This document shows, piece by piece, positions 7,985 to 15,672 of a DNA stretch of 26,004 nucleotides. The notes beneath the pieces are model-generated. The model ran no database searches. It was not told the DNA's origin and saw only the letters and a list, made by a program, of their open reading frames with translations. The translations under genes and the position numbers were made by a program. How positions within the stretch are numbered: position 1 is the first letter of the stretch; each line of letters starts with the position of its first letter. Origin of the DNA: a virus; IMG/VR virus record IMGVR_UViG_3300041809_003489, positions 1 through 26,004 of that record; one strand, given 5' to 3'.

Positions 7985-8341
7985 ATGAGGCGGAACTATT
8001 GCCGTAAGCCCTATGTCCCGCCCGGGAGGAAGACTGTGCTGTATTTGGACTGCGACACCTTGTTCAAGTGGAAGGGCATGAGGGATGCCGTGACCGGGCA
8101 GCCCATCGACGATGCCACCGTGACCGGCATCCTCGGCGATATGATCGGGCACCTGCTCTGCACCTTCACCTTCTCCTATGTCACCGGCAGCGACGGCGAC
8201 TACGTGGGAGTAGTCACGAAGGAGCAGGCGCAGCAGCTCGACGAGGGCGACCTGTACGTGGTGGAGATCACGGCGACCAAGAACGGCAGCACCGATGTAC
8301 GGCGCAGCCAGCACACGGCGGCTTACCGGGGGGACTTCTAA
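7985..8341 (+). CDS. Unknown structural protein after capsid
   Basis: The 118-residue protein sits between the capsid and the first connector. A start at 7946 is open, but the ATG at 7985 is chosen because it follows the TAGATAG motif directly. The sequence alternates hydrophobic and polar residues and ends with D-V-R-R-S-Q-H-T-A-A-Y-R-G-D-F, suggesting a beta-sandwich. The V-T-G-x-P-I-D-D-A-T-V-T-G segment resembles immunoglobulin-like domains used in virion decoration or baseplate proteins. A head decoration or tail accessory role is possible but not shown. It has no membrane segment. Confidence 0.65.
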   Translation: MRRNYCRKPYVPPGRKTVLYLDCDTLFKWKGMRDAVTGQPIDDATVTGILGDMIGHLLCTFTFSYVTGSDGDYVGVVTKEQAQQLDEGDLYVVEITATKNGSTDVRRSQHTAAYRGDF

Positions 8342-8342
8342 G

Positions 8343-9179
8343 ATGGCGCTACTCGACTACACCTCTCCGTACTTCGACGCCCTTGGCATCGGCGACGACA
8401 GCGAGGCGGCGGAGCGGCTCATCCGCTACATCGCAGCCACCATCGCCTTCGCCGAAAAGTTCTGCCGGAGGAAGTTCGCCCTCGCCGACTACACCGACAT
8501 CGGCATCAGTGCCGACGACGGGAGCTTCGTCTTGCGTAACAACCCCTTGCAGGCGATCTGGCGGGTATGTTGCGGGTGGGGCAATTATGTCACCATCAGC
8601 GGGCCCGCCGGGGCGCAGATTGCGAACTACAGCACGGATCACAGCGGCAACCTCTACTTGAACTCGGTCTCCTCGGGGACTCCGGCACGGGTCGTCCTCC
8701 CGCTCACCGGGACTTTGCAGGACCTCGCCACGGCGATCAACGGCGCAGGCTGGGTCTCGACCATCCAGAGCAACTACGGCTCCTTCCCTGCCGCCGACGT
8801 GGTGCCGGGGCAATACGGAAGCGCCACCATGGCGGCGGTGGGCTACAGCCCGGCGCAGGTCTACGTGTGGCAGGATTATCAGGGAGTCTTCGACAGCATC
8901 GCGCCCGGGCAGAATGCCGCGCCCATCACTTGCCCCGGTGTGGTGCAAGGTCTTCCCCGTTTCGTCCAAACTCGTGTGGACTACCGGGGCGGGTTCGCCA
9001 CGCTCCCCAGTGACCTGGCGCAGTGCCTCTCGAACATCACCATCAGCCAGTACAACGGCGGGCGGGAGCTGAAGACGGAGAGCTTGCAGGGCTGGTCCTA
9101 CACCTACTTCGAGCAGGACGAGCTCACGATGAGCGACAAGAAAATCCTCAGTCAGTACCGGGAGCGCCTCTACCAGTGA
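8343..9179 (+). CDS. Head-tail connector (gp6-like) with inserted domain
   Basis: The 278-residue protein begins with EAAERLIRYIAATIAFAEKF and C-R-R-K-F, and ends with L-P-S-D-L-A-Q-C-L-S-N, then F-E-Q-D-E-L-T-M-S-D-K-K-I-L-S-Q-Y-R. This pattern is typical of HK97 gp6-type adaptors that form the ring below the portal. Between these helical ends, residues about 80-185 form a Gly/Ser/Thr-rich insertion that typical 100-residue adaptors lack. A GGGGGA sequence lies upstream of the ATG. The final codons overlap the next gene's GTG. Confidence 0.78.
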   Translation: MALLDYTSPYFDALGIGDDSEAAERLIRYIAATIAFAEKFCRRKFALADYTDIGISADDGSFVLRNNPLQAIWRVCCGWGNYVTISGPAGAQIANYSTDHSGNLYLNSVSSGTPARVVLPLTGTLQDLATAINGAGWVSTIQSNYGSFPAADVVPGQYGSATMAAVGYSPAQVYVWQDYQGVFDSIAPGQNAAPITCPGVVQGLPRFVQTRVDYRGGFATLPSDLAQCLSNITISQYNGGRELKTESLQGWSYTYFEQDELTMSDKKILSQYRERLYQ

Positions 9180-9550
9180 CGACACCGCAGCGACGAACAG
9201 CGCAGCTCCCCACCAGGATGATGGTCCACACCATGACGGTGCGGCGCATCCAGAAGCCCTTGCCCCGTGACAGCGCGGGTGGGCAGGTTCCGGCATACGA
9301 CTACGCTTGGCGGGACGTTCCCTGCTGCATCCTGGAGGACTACAGCAGGCTCTATGACCAGTACCTCCAGCGCGACGAGGAGGAGCAGAGCACGATATGG
9401 CTCCTCGACAAGAAGGTGTACGAGGACGTGAGGATGGAGGACGTGGTGCAGGCAATCGGAAAAACCTACCGGGTCTACGCCAAGCATGACGTAGGCAACC
9501 AAGGGCGGGTGTTCAGGGTGCAGGTCAAGAAGACGGTGGACATCGACTAA
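9176..9550 (+). CDS. Putative head-tail adaptor / stopper
   Basis: The gene is read from a GTG at 9176 that overlaps the upstream stop (GTGA), giving 124 residues. ATG codons at 9218 and 9221 are alternatives and would give about 110. The core has short beta segments ending in I-G-K-T-Y-R-V-Y-A-K-H-D-V-G-N-Q-G-R-V-F-R, similar in layout to SPP1 gp16-like stopper proteins. The call rests on size, position after the connector and this C-terminal beta pattern. It probably closes the DNA channel after packaging. Confidence 0.6.
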   Translation: MTTPQRRTAQLPTRMMVHTMTVRRIQKPLPRDSAGGQVPAYDYAWRDVPCCILEDYSRLYDQYLQRDEEEQSTIWLLDKKVYEDVRMEDVVQAIGKTYRVYAKHDVGNQGRVFRVQVKKTVDID

Positions 9551-9559
9551 CGGAGGACT

Positions 9560-9973
9560 ATGGCAGCACTGGTAGAGACCATCATCGAGTATTTCGAGCA
9601 GAGCGAACAAGGGGCGGCGCTGCGGGAGCTGCTGCCGGTGGGCTCCATGGTGGCGGAGTTCGACCTCTCGGGCGTCGAGCCTCCCTACTGCGTGCTCTTG
9701 GAAGGCGAGACCGTCCCGGGGGCGATGGGATTTGAGGGCAGTTTCCGCATCGATGAAACCCCGGTCGTGTTCGAGGTGGTTGCCACGACCCGGGCGCAAT
9801 GCCTCGCCATTATCGAGGCACTCGACGACCTGTACCAGCCCGCGCAGCTCGACGGTACCAACGCCTTCCCGCTCTTCGTGAGCAAGGAGCCGGTGCTCCG
9901 GCACGGTGACAGCCTCGACCGCTGGGTGTGCCGCATCGCCTACAAATTCCCGAGTCAAAAGAGTTTCGGCTGA
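9560..9973 (+). CDS. Putative tail terminator / tail completion protein
   Basis: The 137-residue protein has a clear Shine-Dalgarno, GGAGG just upstream of the ATG. It starts with a helix (LVETIIEYFEQSEQG) and then alternates strands and a helix (RAQCLAIIEALDDLY), ending with R-W-V-C-R-I-A-Y-K-F. This is the usual layout of small tail terminator proteins, which cap the tail tube. The position immediately before the tail tube gene agrees. Assignment is by context and fold style rather than a diagnostic motif. Confidence 0.6.
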   Translation: MAALVETIIEYFEQSEQGAALRELLPVGSMVAEFDLSGVEPPYCVLLEGETVPGAMGFEGSFRIDETPVVFEVVATTRAQCLAIIEALDDLYQPAQLDGTNAFPLFVSKEPVLRHGDSLDRWVCRIAYKFPSQKSFG

Positions 9974-10002
9974 GGGGACTAGATAGAGCAGGTCCACCTC
10001 AG
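9970..10002 (+). promoter_or_regulatory. TAGATAG motif in hairpin loop before tail tube gene
   Basis: CTGAGGGGAC (9970-9979) pairs with GTCC (9992-9995), a bulged A, and CCTCAG (9997-10002). The 12-base loop is exactly TAGATAGAGCAG. It lies 12 bases upstream of the tail tube start and next to its AGAGG ribosome site. Confidence 0.7.
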
Positions 10003-10013
10003 AGGTTTTGTAA

Positions 10014-10418
10014 ATGACGACCCCCACCAAGATGTTCGGCTACCAGGGCACCGTGACGTTCAACGCCACCGACTACGGCTGCACCGATTTCTCGCTCAAG
10101 CTCGACCAGGAGAAGTGCGAGTACGTTCCCATGGGCAGCGACGGCTCCCGAGTACAGGTTCCCGGCGGCGTCCACGGGTGCTCCGGCTCCTTCACCTTCG
10201 TTGCCGATGCGACCCTGTTGGGTGACGGCACCGGCGGTCCTGGTCCCTACAACAACACGGCGCTCGTGCCCATCGTCGCCACCTACGGCGCAAGCGGCAG
10301 CACGCACAGCTTCACCTTCAGCGCCGCCGTCTACGACCTGAGTATCAAGAAGAACTCCAAGGGCTTGCTCGAAGTGAGCGGCTCCTACGAGTCCTCCGGC
10401 ACCATCACCTGGGCATAA
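10014..10418 (+). CDS. Major tail tube protein
   Basis: The 134-residue protein is rich in beta strands (GYQGTVTFNATDYGCTDFSL, then G-C-S-G-S-F-T-F-V-A, S-F-T-F-S-A-A-V-Y-D-L, and a final S-G-S-Y-E-S-S-G-T-I-T-W). This layout and its place between the tail terminator and the frameshifted chaperone identify it as the tail tube subunit, which polymerises around the tape measure. It is translated from an AGAGG site near 10001-10005. Upstream is a hairpin presenting TAGATAG in its loop. The next gene starts four bases after the stop. Confidence 0.75.
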   Translation: MTTPTKMFGYQGTVTFNATDYGCTDFSLKLDQEKCEYVPMGSDGSRVQVPGGVHGCSGSFTFVADATLLGDGTGGPGPYNNTALVPIVATYGASGSTHSFTFSAAVYDLSIKKNSKGLLEVSGSYESSGTITWA

Positions 10419-10421
10419 CGC

Positions 10422-10841
10422 ATGGAGTTTGTTTTTCACGGCACCGATGGGAAGCGCTACGAGCTCTCCCCCATGACCTTGGGCAATATGAGGCAGTTCA
10501 AGGAGTGGGTGCAGCTCTTGCCCTACTCCTTCTTCCTCGCCCACAAGGACCTCATGCCGCCGGAACAGGCGGCGCAGGAGGGCAGCAGAGTCCTCAAGGA
10601 GTGCCTCGACCGGCACCTTACCGAGGGCAGCCCGGAGGTCACGGCTGCCATGGACACCATGGAGGGCGCTTTGCACCTGCTCCACCTGATGCTGCGGAAG
10701 AACCACCCCACGCTCACGGTCGAGGAGCTGGAGGACGTGGTGACGGTCTCCTCCCTCCAGCACTTGGGCAGCCTCATCAAGGCGTGCAACGCCGTCGCCG
10801 GGGACGAAAAAAAAACGACACCGGCATCGAGTTCGACCTAG
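10422..10841 (+). CDS. Tail assembly chaperone, short form (gpG-like)
   Basis: The 139-residue protein is helical (FKEWVQLLPYSFFLAHKDL, then MEGALHLLHLMLRKNHP, LEDVVTVSSLQHLGSL) and lies between the tail tube and tape measure genes, the position of the lambda G/T chaperones. Near its end is a run of nine A at 10807-10815. The unshifted frame reads on for only eight more residues to TAG. Such chaperones coat the tape measure before tail tube polymerisation. The short form is the expected major product. Confidence 0.82.
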   Translation: MEFVFHGTDGKRYELSPMTLGNMRQFKEWVQLLPYSFFLAHKDLMPPEQAAQEGSRVLKECLDRHLTEGSPEVTAAMDTMEGALHLLHLMLRKNHPTLTVEELEDVVTVSSLQHLGSLIKACNAVAGDEKKTTPASSST

Positions 10842-11020
10842 CCGAGTTCTACCGCATCGGTCTCCAGAACCACCTCACCCCGCAGCAGATCGACGATATC
10901 ACGCTCCCGCAATGGTTCGCCCTCGCCCGCGCTTCTGAGTCCTCCGTCCCTGCCCCGATGATGCCCGCCAGCGCCGAAGAGGCTCGTCGGCTAGGGTTTG
11001 CGGTCAAGGCGGATAGATAA
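10422..11020 (+). CDS. Tail assembly chaperone, -1 frameshift product (gpGT-like)
   Basis: The heptamer A AAA AAA at 10808-10814 is in the correct register for a -1 slip. Slipping joins the first 131 codons to a -1 frame that is open to TAA at 11018-11020. The product is about 199 residues, with a 68-residue T-like extension that starts N-D-T-G-I-E-F-D-L-A-E-F-Y. The extension has no good start of its own; ATGs upstream in that frame lie inside the short form. Programmed -1 slippage at this spot is a conserved property of long-tailed phages, so this is well supported although the efficiency is unknown. Its stop overlaps the TAGATAA motif before the tape measure gene. Confidence 0.85.
11014..11020 (+). 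promoter_or_regulatory. TAGATAA motif before tape measure gene
   Basis: TAGATAAGGC lies directly before the ATG at 11024 and contains the chaperone stop codon. No flanking stem is seen here and no Shine-Dalgarno is present. Confidence 0.5.
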
Positions 11021-11023
11021 GGC

Positions 11024-12550
11024 ATGGGTGCTAATACGTTGGCGGAAGCAGTCGTCGAGATCAAGACGCAGGGCTTGGAGCAGGTCAAGAGCGGGTTCGC
11101 CGGGGTCAAGTCGATGCTCGGGCAGCTGGGCATCACTCCGGCGGCGCTGGGGTTCACTGCTCTGGGCGGCGCTCTGGCGTTCGCCACCAAGCGCGCCATC
11201 GACGCCGAAAAGCACCTCGCCGAAATGAAGGGGGCTTTGTCCTCCAGTGGGCAGGCAGTCAACGAGAACATCGCCCGGTTTAACCAGCTGGCGGAAGCAA
11301 TCCAAGGGACTACTACCGCAAGCAAGGGCGAGGTCAACGCGCTCATCCTCCAGGGCTTGCACATGGGGCTCTCTGCTCAGCAGGCGGCGCAGTTCGCCTC
11401 CATGAGCCTCGGGGCTGCCAAGGCGACCGGCAAGAGCGCCGAAGAGATCCTCGACGGTGCGGTCAAGCTCGCCAACGGGATGCGCTCGGGATTGGAACAC
11501 AGTGTCCCGGCCATAGCCAACGCAGCCACCCAGAGCGGCAAGCTGGCGGCGCTCTCCGCGCTGGGTAGGCAGGGGATGGGGATGATGCAGGAGGAGGCAG
11601 GGACGACCGGGGGCAAGATGGAGCATCTTTCCCAGAGCATCGGCTCCCTCTACACGAAGCTCGGCTCGGTCTTCCTCCCCGTGGTCTCTTCAATCGTAGA
11701 CGGCGTGCAGAGCTTCATCGACGTCGTGACGCAGGCAATCGGGGCGATACAGAGATTCAACGCCTCCAACGCTACGAGCATGAGCGAGAGCTCCGCCTCC
11801 TTCATCGACTTCGGCAACATCGGCAAGATGGTCTTCACCTGGATCACCGAGGGCGTCGAGTGGTGCGCCAAGTCCTGGCTCAAGATGAAGCTCAGCTTGG
11901 AACTCGTGGGGGCGGTGCTGGCGGCTACGTTCGACTACGGGCTGGAGTACGTCAAGGTTTTCGCCACCAACTCGTGGAACACCATTACCTGGTTCTTCGA
12001 GAACTTCGGCGACATCGCCAAGACGGTAGGGAACTACGTCGTGACCGTGTTCACCAACATGGGCAGCAACATGAAGAAGCTCTGGCAGGGAGTGATGGAC
12101 TTCCTCCACGGCAAGGGGTTCCACGTCGATTTTACCCCGCTCACCGAGGGCTTCAAGAACGAGATCAAGAAGATGCCGGAGTACGTCAAGGCGCAGGACC
12201 TCGGCTATGGGCAGGTCATCAACGGCATCCTCGACAAGATGAACGCCATCGACGAGAAGTTCCCCCAGCACTGGGCGAACGCAGCGAAGAAGGCGACCCC
12301 CGAACTCAAGAAGCAGCTGCAAGAGGCGATGAAGGTGGACTTGAAGCCCGTCGCCCCGAAGAAGACGGAAGGGAGCGGGAGCAGTAGCAGTTCGCTCACC
12401 GACATCTGGAAGAACGCGCAACAATCACTGCTCGGGGGCAACGTCGCCAAGCAACAGCTCAACATCGCCCAGCAGCAGCTCGTGGTTGCCAAGCAACAGC
12501 TCGCCATCACCAAGCAACATCAGCACAAGGGAGGCGTCGTCATCAAGTGA
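11024..12550 (+). CDS. Tail tape measure protein
   Basis: The 508-residue protein is almost entirely helical. It has the usual N-terminal coil (LAEAVVEIKTQGLEQVKSGF), Ala/Gly-rich hydrophobic segments near residues 40-65 and 285-310, and a C-terminal run of KQQL-type seven-residue repeats at about 475-500. It would set tail length and pass into the host membrane at infection. The length predicts a rather short tail: tens of nanometres if the common rule of about 0.15 nm per residue applies. Position after the frameshifted chaperone is diagnostic. The next gene's GTG overlaps its stop (GTGA). Confidence 0.88.
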   Translation: MGANTLAEAVVEIKTQGLEQVKSGFAGVKSMLGQLGITPAALGFTALGGALAFATKRAIDAEKHLAEMKGALSSSGQAVNENIARFNQLAEAIQGTTTASKGEVNALILQGLHMGLSAQQAAQFASMSLGAAKATGKSAEEILDGAVKLANGMRSGLEHSVPAIANAATQSGKLAALSALGRQGMGMMQEEAGTTGGKMEHLSQSIGSLYTKLGSVFLPVVSSIVDGVQSFIDVVTQAIGAIQRFNASNATSMSESSASFIDFGNIGKMVFTWITEGVEWCAKSWLKMKLSLELVGAVLAATFDYGLEYVKVFATNSWNTITWFFENFGDIAKTVGNYVVTVFTNMGSNMKKLWQGVMDFLHGKGFHVDFTPLTEGFKNEIKKMPEYVKAQDLGYGQVINGILDKMNAIDEKFPQHWANAAKKATPELKKQLQEAMKVDLKPVAPKKTEGSGSSSSSLTDIWKNAQQSLLGGNVAKQQLNIAQQQLVVAKQQLAITKQHQHKGGVVIK

Positions 12551-13332
12551 GCCTGGTAGTCGTCAATTACGGATCGGAGAGGGCATCGAGGGACAACCCA
12601 AGCGGCGAGGTGGACTACCTCTGCTACTTCACCGAGCGCTGGTCCTGCGCCACGACCTTGATCGGCGGGCTGGTCAACGGCTACTACGTCGCCCCCTACG
12701 TCTACCCCGGGTTCGGCTCCTCCTACATGATCTGCACAGAGGTGTCGATGAGCCCGCTCGGGTCCTCGGCAGGCTTCCCCGGAGTGTCGCAGCTCAAGGC
12801 GACCTTCGGCAAGCCGGAGTGCGCGAACCCCTCCAGCACGAGCCCGCAGGAGATAGCGGAGCTCTCGATCGAGTTGAGCGGGCAAGGGATGCCGATCCCG
12901 AACGCCGGGATGATCTGGGGCAGTGATGCGCCCTCCGGTTTCGCCGGGCAAGCTCTGGGCGACGGCACCATCCAGCCCTTCGCCATCCTCGCCGAAGGGA
13001 CCTACAGCATCCGCATGAAGTATTGCACCTCAATCAACTTCTCCGGCATCAAGAGCTATATCGGGTGCATCAACTCCGGCAGCACCACGCTCGGCAGCGA
13101 CACCTTCAGCACCGGCACGCTCCTGTTCATCGGCTACACGGCACGGCAAACCATCACGACCCAAGGGGCGATGCAGGTGGAGCGCGAGTATAAATTCGCA
13201 ATTCAGTGCGCGCTGTCGTCATGGAACCTGTTGGTCGATCCCAAGGACGGGTTCACGGCGACTCCCACCGACAAGAACGGCAACCCGATGTATCGGCAGG
13301 TGGACTTCTCAGCACTCTTCTCGGGGACCTAA
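12547..13332 (+). CDS. Putative distal tail protein
   Basis: The 261-residue product begins at a GTG overlapping the tape measure stop. It is Gly/Ser-rich and beta-rich, with a hydrophobic start (SLVVVNYGSERAS) and an ending W-N-L-L-V-D-P-K-D-G-F-x-A-T-P-T-D-K-N-G-N-P-M-Y. No known family is recognised. The gene directly downstream of the tape measure normally encodes the distal tail or tail-tip hub, and this is the basis for the call. It lacks a signal peptide and membrane segments. Confidence 0.5.
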   Translation: MSLVVVNYGSERASRDNPSGEVDYLCYFTERWSCATTLIGGLVNGYYVAPYVYPGFGSSYMICTEVSMSPLGSSAGFPGVSQLKATFGKPECANPSSTSPQEIAELSIELSGQGMPIPNAGMIWGSDAPSGFAGQALGDGTIQPFAILAEGTYSIRMKYCTSINFSGIKSYIGCINSGSTTLGSDTFSTGTLLFIGYTARQTITTQGAMQVEREYKFAIQCALSSWNLLVDPKDGFTATPTDKNGNPMYRQVDFSALFSGT

Positions 13333-13335
13333 TCA

Positions 13336-14040
13336 ATGTACGGGCGAAAACCTTTCGACAAGCCATCACCGGGGAGCAAGGAATACCAGCTCAACATCAA
13401 CAAGACCAATGAGGAGCTCCGGCGGCTGGGGAACCTCCGGGTGACGGCTCCCCTGTCGATGGTTTCGACACCGGCGGGCATCACGCTCGGGTGTAGTCCT
13501 CCGCCCTCTAGCGCCAAGCTCTACCAGGTGCAGAACCCGCTCGTGTATCCCGAGGACCAAACCCAGCCGCCGAACATGACGGGAGCGCTGCTGCTCAAGT
13601 GGGACGGCACCAACAGCAAGTACACTGCGCCCGACCCCAGCGGCGACCCGCCCCCGCCTACGTACCAGCTCTATCACCCCATGGCGCTGCGGGACACCAA
13701 CAACAACTACATCGGGCTCCCCTCGCTGTTCACGCCGGCTTGGGTGTGGGCTTGGAGCAACCCTATGAGCGGAAACCTTGAGATCATCGACGACCGAATC
13801 CATGCCTACCGGGCGCAGCTGCTCGCCGACCTCAACCAGGGAAGCAGCGCGCAGGCTATCGTATGGGAGAACTCCGGCAGCGCCGACTCCGGAGGAACAG
13901 GCGACCAGGAGGGGGCGACGATCACCGTCTACGACTGGTACCTGCCGAGCGGCGGGACCCTCACCAACGGCACCCGCGTCGGCATACAGTGGTTCGCCGA
14001 CGACTTTCGTTTTTATGTCACCACGGCGGCTTGCTCATGA
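13336..14040 (+). CDS. Tail-tip or fibre candidate, unknown family
   Basis: The 234-residue protein has a basic helical N-terminus (NINKTNEELRRLGNLRV), a Pro-rich middle (DPSGDPPPPTYQLYHP) and a beta-rich end (V-Y-D-W-Y-L-P-S-G-G). It starts three bases after the previous stop and overlaps the next gene (ATGA). A short helical anchor followed by a Pro/Gly-rich linker and a beta domain is a common plan for tail appendages. No enzymatic motif is visible. The receptor-binding role is an inference from position. Confidence 0.5.
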   Translation: MYGRKPFDKPSPGSKEYQLNINKTNEELRRLGNLRVTAPLSMVSTPAGITLGCSPPPSSAKLYQVQNPLVYPEDQTQPPNMTGALLLKWDGTNSKYTAPDPSGDPPPPTYQLYHPMALRDTNNNYIGLPSLFTPAWVWAWSNPMSGNLEIIDDRIHAYRAQLLADLNQGSSAQAIVWENSGSADSGGTGDQEGATITVYDWYLPSGGTLTNGTRVGIQWFADDFRFYVTTAACS

Positions 14041-14672
14041 CCACACCAAAGCATATCAACTTCCGTTTCGACCCCTGTACAAATTGTTGCGGCACCTGCG
14101 CCGCCTGCAAGTTCCAGCTGATGCCGAACCATGTGCAACTGGAGTTCTCGGGCATCGAGGATGGCAATAGCGGAGGCGTAGACACTGATTGCACGAATTG
14201 CGACGACCTCAATAGCACCTGGATCGTGCCTGCCAGCGGTTCAAGCAGCTCAGGTTGTTTGTGGACCAGCTTGAATTACTCCGGCACGCAGTTCCAGTCG
14301 TGGACGTGCGACAACGACCAGTGGCAACGTATCACCTCGATCTGGTGTCTTATTGGGTGCAATAACCTAGGGGCAAGCTTCCAGTGGTTTGGACCTAACA
14401 GTAAAAACAGCCCTCCGGCAGTCAATAACTACTACATTGAGCTGTGGCTAGAGAGCGACTTTGCGTGGCCCTACTATGGTCCCTGGGTCGTTTGGATGCT
14501 GGACCTCGGCGTGCAGGACCCTCCCGACTGCACGACCTGGGACGGGTTGGAAATCCCGTACTACGACTACTGGGGCAATCCCGCCGACGATCCGCAGCAC
14601 ACGGGCTTCTTCCACGGGTTCGGCTGCGACCCGACGAGCTCCGTAGTCAAGATAACCAGCCACAACGTATGA
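14037..14672 (+). CDS. Cys-rich tail appendage candidate
   Basis: The 211-residue protein starts at the ATG overlapping the upstream stop. The first 30 residues carry a cysteine cluster (C-T-N-C-C-G-T-C-A-A-C-K-F), and further pairs occur near residue 52-55 (C-T-N-C). The remainder is rich in Trp, Tyr and Gly, as in carbohydrate-contacting beta domains. Eleven or more cysteines in a small phage protein is unusual and suggests metal knuckles or disulfides formed outside the cell. A function in host recognition is possible but unproven. Confidence 0.55.
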   Translation: MTTPKHINFRFDPCTNCCGTCAACKFQLMPNHVQLEFSGIEDGNSGGVDTDCTNCDDLNSTWIVPASGSSSSGCLWTSLNYSGTQFQSWTCDNDQWQRITSIWCLIGCNNLGASFQWFGPNSKNSPPAVNNYYIELWLESDFAWPYYGPWVVWMLDLGVQDPPDCTTWDGLEIPYYDYWGNPADDPQHTGFFHGFGCDPTSSVVKITSHNV

Positions 14673-14869
14673 CCCAATGCGAATTCGAGACCGTCTCCGA
14701 GAACCTCCACCGGTGCAAGCACTGCGGGATGGAGGTGCGCACCAAGCACCCGCCGCAGAGAATTCATGCAGAGTGCCGCAGCTCCGCACCTCGACCCCCA
14801 AGGCGCTGCGAGCCCTGCGAGCGGCAGGCGGAAATCCGCCGGAGACTCGACGCCCTGCGAAATAGATAG
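14669..14869 (+). CDS. Small CxxC zinc-knuckle protein
   Basis: The 66-residue protein overlaps the previous stop (ATGA). It has C4, a C-K-H-C pair at 16-19, C36 and C-E-P-C at 47-50, with a very basic middle and end. This suggests a small zinc ribbon. Its stop TAG forms part of the TAGATAG motif before the next gene. The role is unknown; nucleic-acid or protein binding is plausible. Confidence 0.6.
   Translation: MTQCEFETVSENLHRCKHCGMEVRTKHPPQRIHAECRSSAPRPPRRCEPCERQAEIRRRLDALRNR
14863..14869 (+). promoter_or_regulatory. TAGATAG motif before gene at 14873
   Basis: TAGATAGGGC precedes the ATG at 14873. GCCCT (14852-14856) can pair with AGGGC (14868-14872), with part of the motif in the loop. 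Confidence 0.5.
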
Positions 14870-14872
14870 GGC

Positions 14873-15232
14873 ATGGACTCTACCTGCAAGACTTGCGGCA
14901 TACCACTCTGGCACAGCGCCATCATCAACCGGGATATGGTACAGGGCACCGACCAGAACGGCAGCCCCGCCCTCGTCGCCCATGAGAAGCACGGCTGGGC
15001 ATCACAGATCATCGGGCACTGTCCCAAGTGCCATGCGGAGGTGGTCGAGGAGGTCGATTGTCACTGGAGCGAGCTCCCGCCCGCGCCGAAGGCTCCGCTC
15101 CAGCCGTTGCCCCCGGCTGCTCCGGGCTCATTCCCGGGGACGGCGGCGATACAGGCGACGGTGAAGACCGGCACGACCACGACCACGGCTACCGTGCAGG
15201 CTCCGGCTCCCACGACCCCGGAGGCGAAATGA
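14873..15232 (+). CDS. Small zinc-ribbon protein with Pro/Thr tail
   Basis: The 119-residue protein has C-K-T-C near residue 5-8 and C-P-K-C near 50-53, giving a four-cysteine zinc ribbon. The rest is a flexible tail rich in Pro, Ala and Thr, including a T-T-T-T-T stretch. It follows a TAGATAGGGC motif with no Shine-Dalgarno. The stop overlaps the next start (ATGA). A secreted or virion location is possible because of the tail, but there is no signal peptide. Confidence 0.6.
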   Translation: MDSTCKTCGIPLWHSAIINRDMVQGTDQNGSPALVAHEKHGWASQIIGHCPKCHAEVVEEVDCHWSELPPAPKAPLQPLPPAAPGSFPGTAAIQATVKTGTTTTTATVQAPAPTTPEAK

Positions 15233-15390
15233 GCACCACCACAGCTCCCACCTGCCCCACCTGCCCCACCTGCGGCGCTGTCATCTTCCCTGCAATCCAG
15301 GTCCCGGATCACCCCACGAACATCGTGGGAACGTGCCCCCGGTGCCGCAAGGTCGTGACGACCCCTATTCCTCCAGCGACCTCATCTTAA
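15229..15390 (+). CDS. Small CxxC protein
   Basis: This 53-residue protein has C-P-T-C-P-T-C-G and then G-T-C-P-R-C-R-K-V, so it is a compact zinc ribbon. It overlaps both neighbours (ATGA upstream, TAATG downstream), so it is translationally coupled and probably real despite its size. It is the third CxxC-ribbon protein in a row. Confidence 0.55.
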   Translation: MSTTTAPTCPTCPTCGAVIFPAIQVPDHPTNIVGTCPRCRKVVTTPIPPATSS

Positions 15391-15587
15391 TGGAACTCGA
15401 CGACGCAACCTTCAACCAGATTGCCGAGGAGCTCAGCAAGCGCCCGGTGAAGTTCTGCCTGGTGACGATGGAGGAAATGCAGGACGGGGACCCGGAGGGC
15501 GTGAGATCCAACCTGGAATGGCAGCAGGCTTGTAGGCTGCTGCGGTGCGGGGAGAAGTACCTCCGCCTCCAGCACAAGAACGACTAG
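15390..15587 (+). CDS. Small unknown protein
   Basis: The 65-residue protein starts at the ATG sharing a base with the upstream TAA. It is acidic and helical (DDATFNQIAEELSKRPVKF, then N-L-E-W-Q-Q-A-C-R-L-L-R-C). No family is recognised. It is the last member of the coupled tail-side run before an 85-base gap. Confidence 0.5.
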   Translation: MELDDATFNQIAEELSKRPVKFCLVTMEEMQDGDPEGVRSNLEWQQACRLLRCGEKYLRLQHKND

Positions 15588-15672
15588 CAGCCCCCTCTTG
15601 ATCTTCCTCGGCTCACCGGTTACCTTTGCAGAGGGTAGATCTCCAGTGTTGCAGGGGGCATAAAAGCATATC
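15588..15672 (+). other. Gap with interleaved complementary segments
   Basis: The gap holds GCCCCC near its start and GGGGGC near its end. Inside it, CCCTCT/AGAGGG and GATCT/AGATC are complementary in interleaved order, as in a pseudoknot. There is no T-tract and no gene. Confidence 0.4.
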
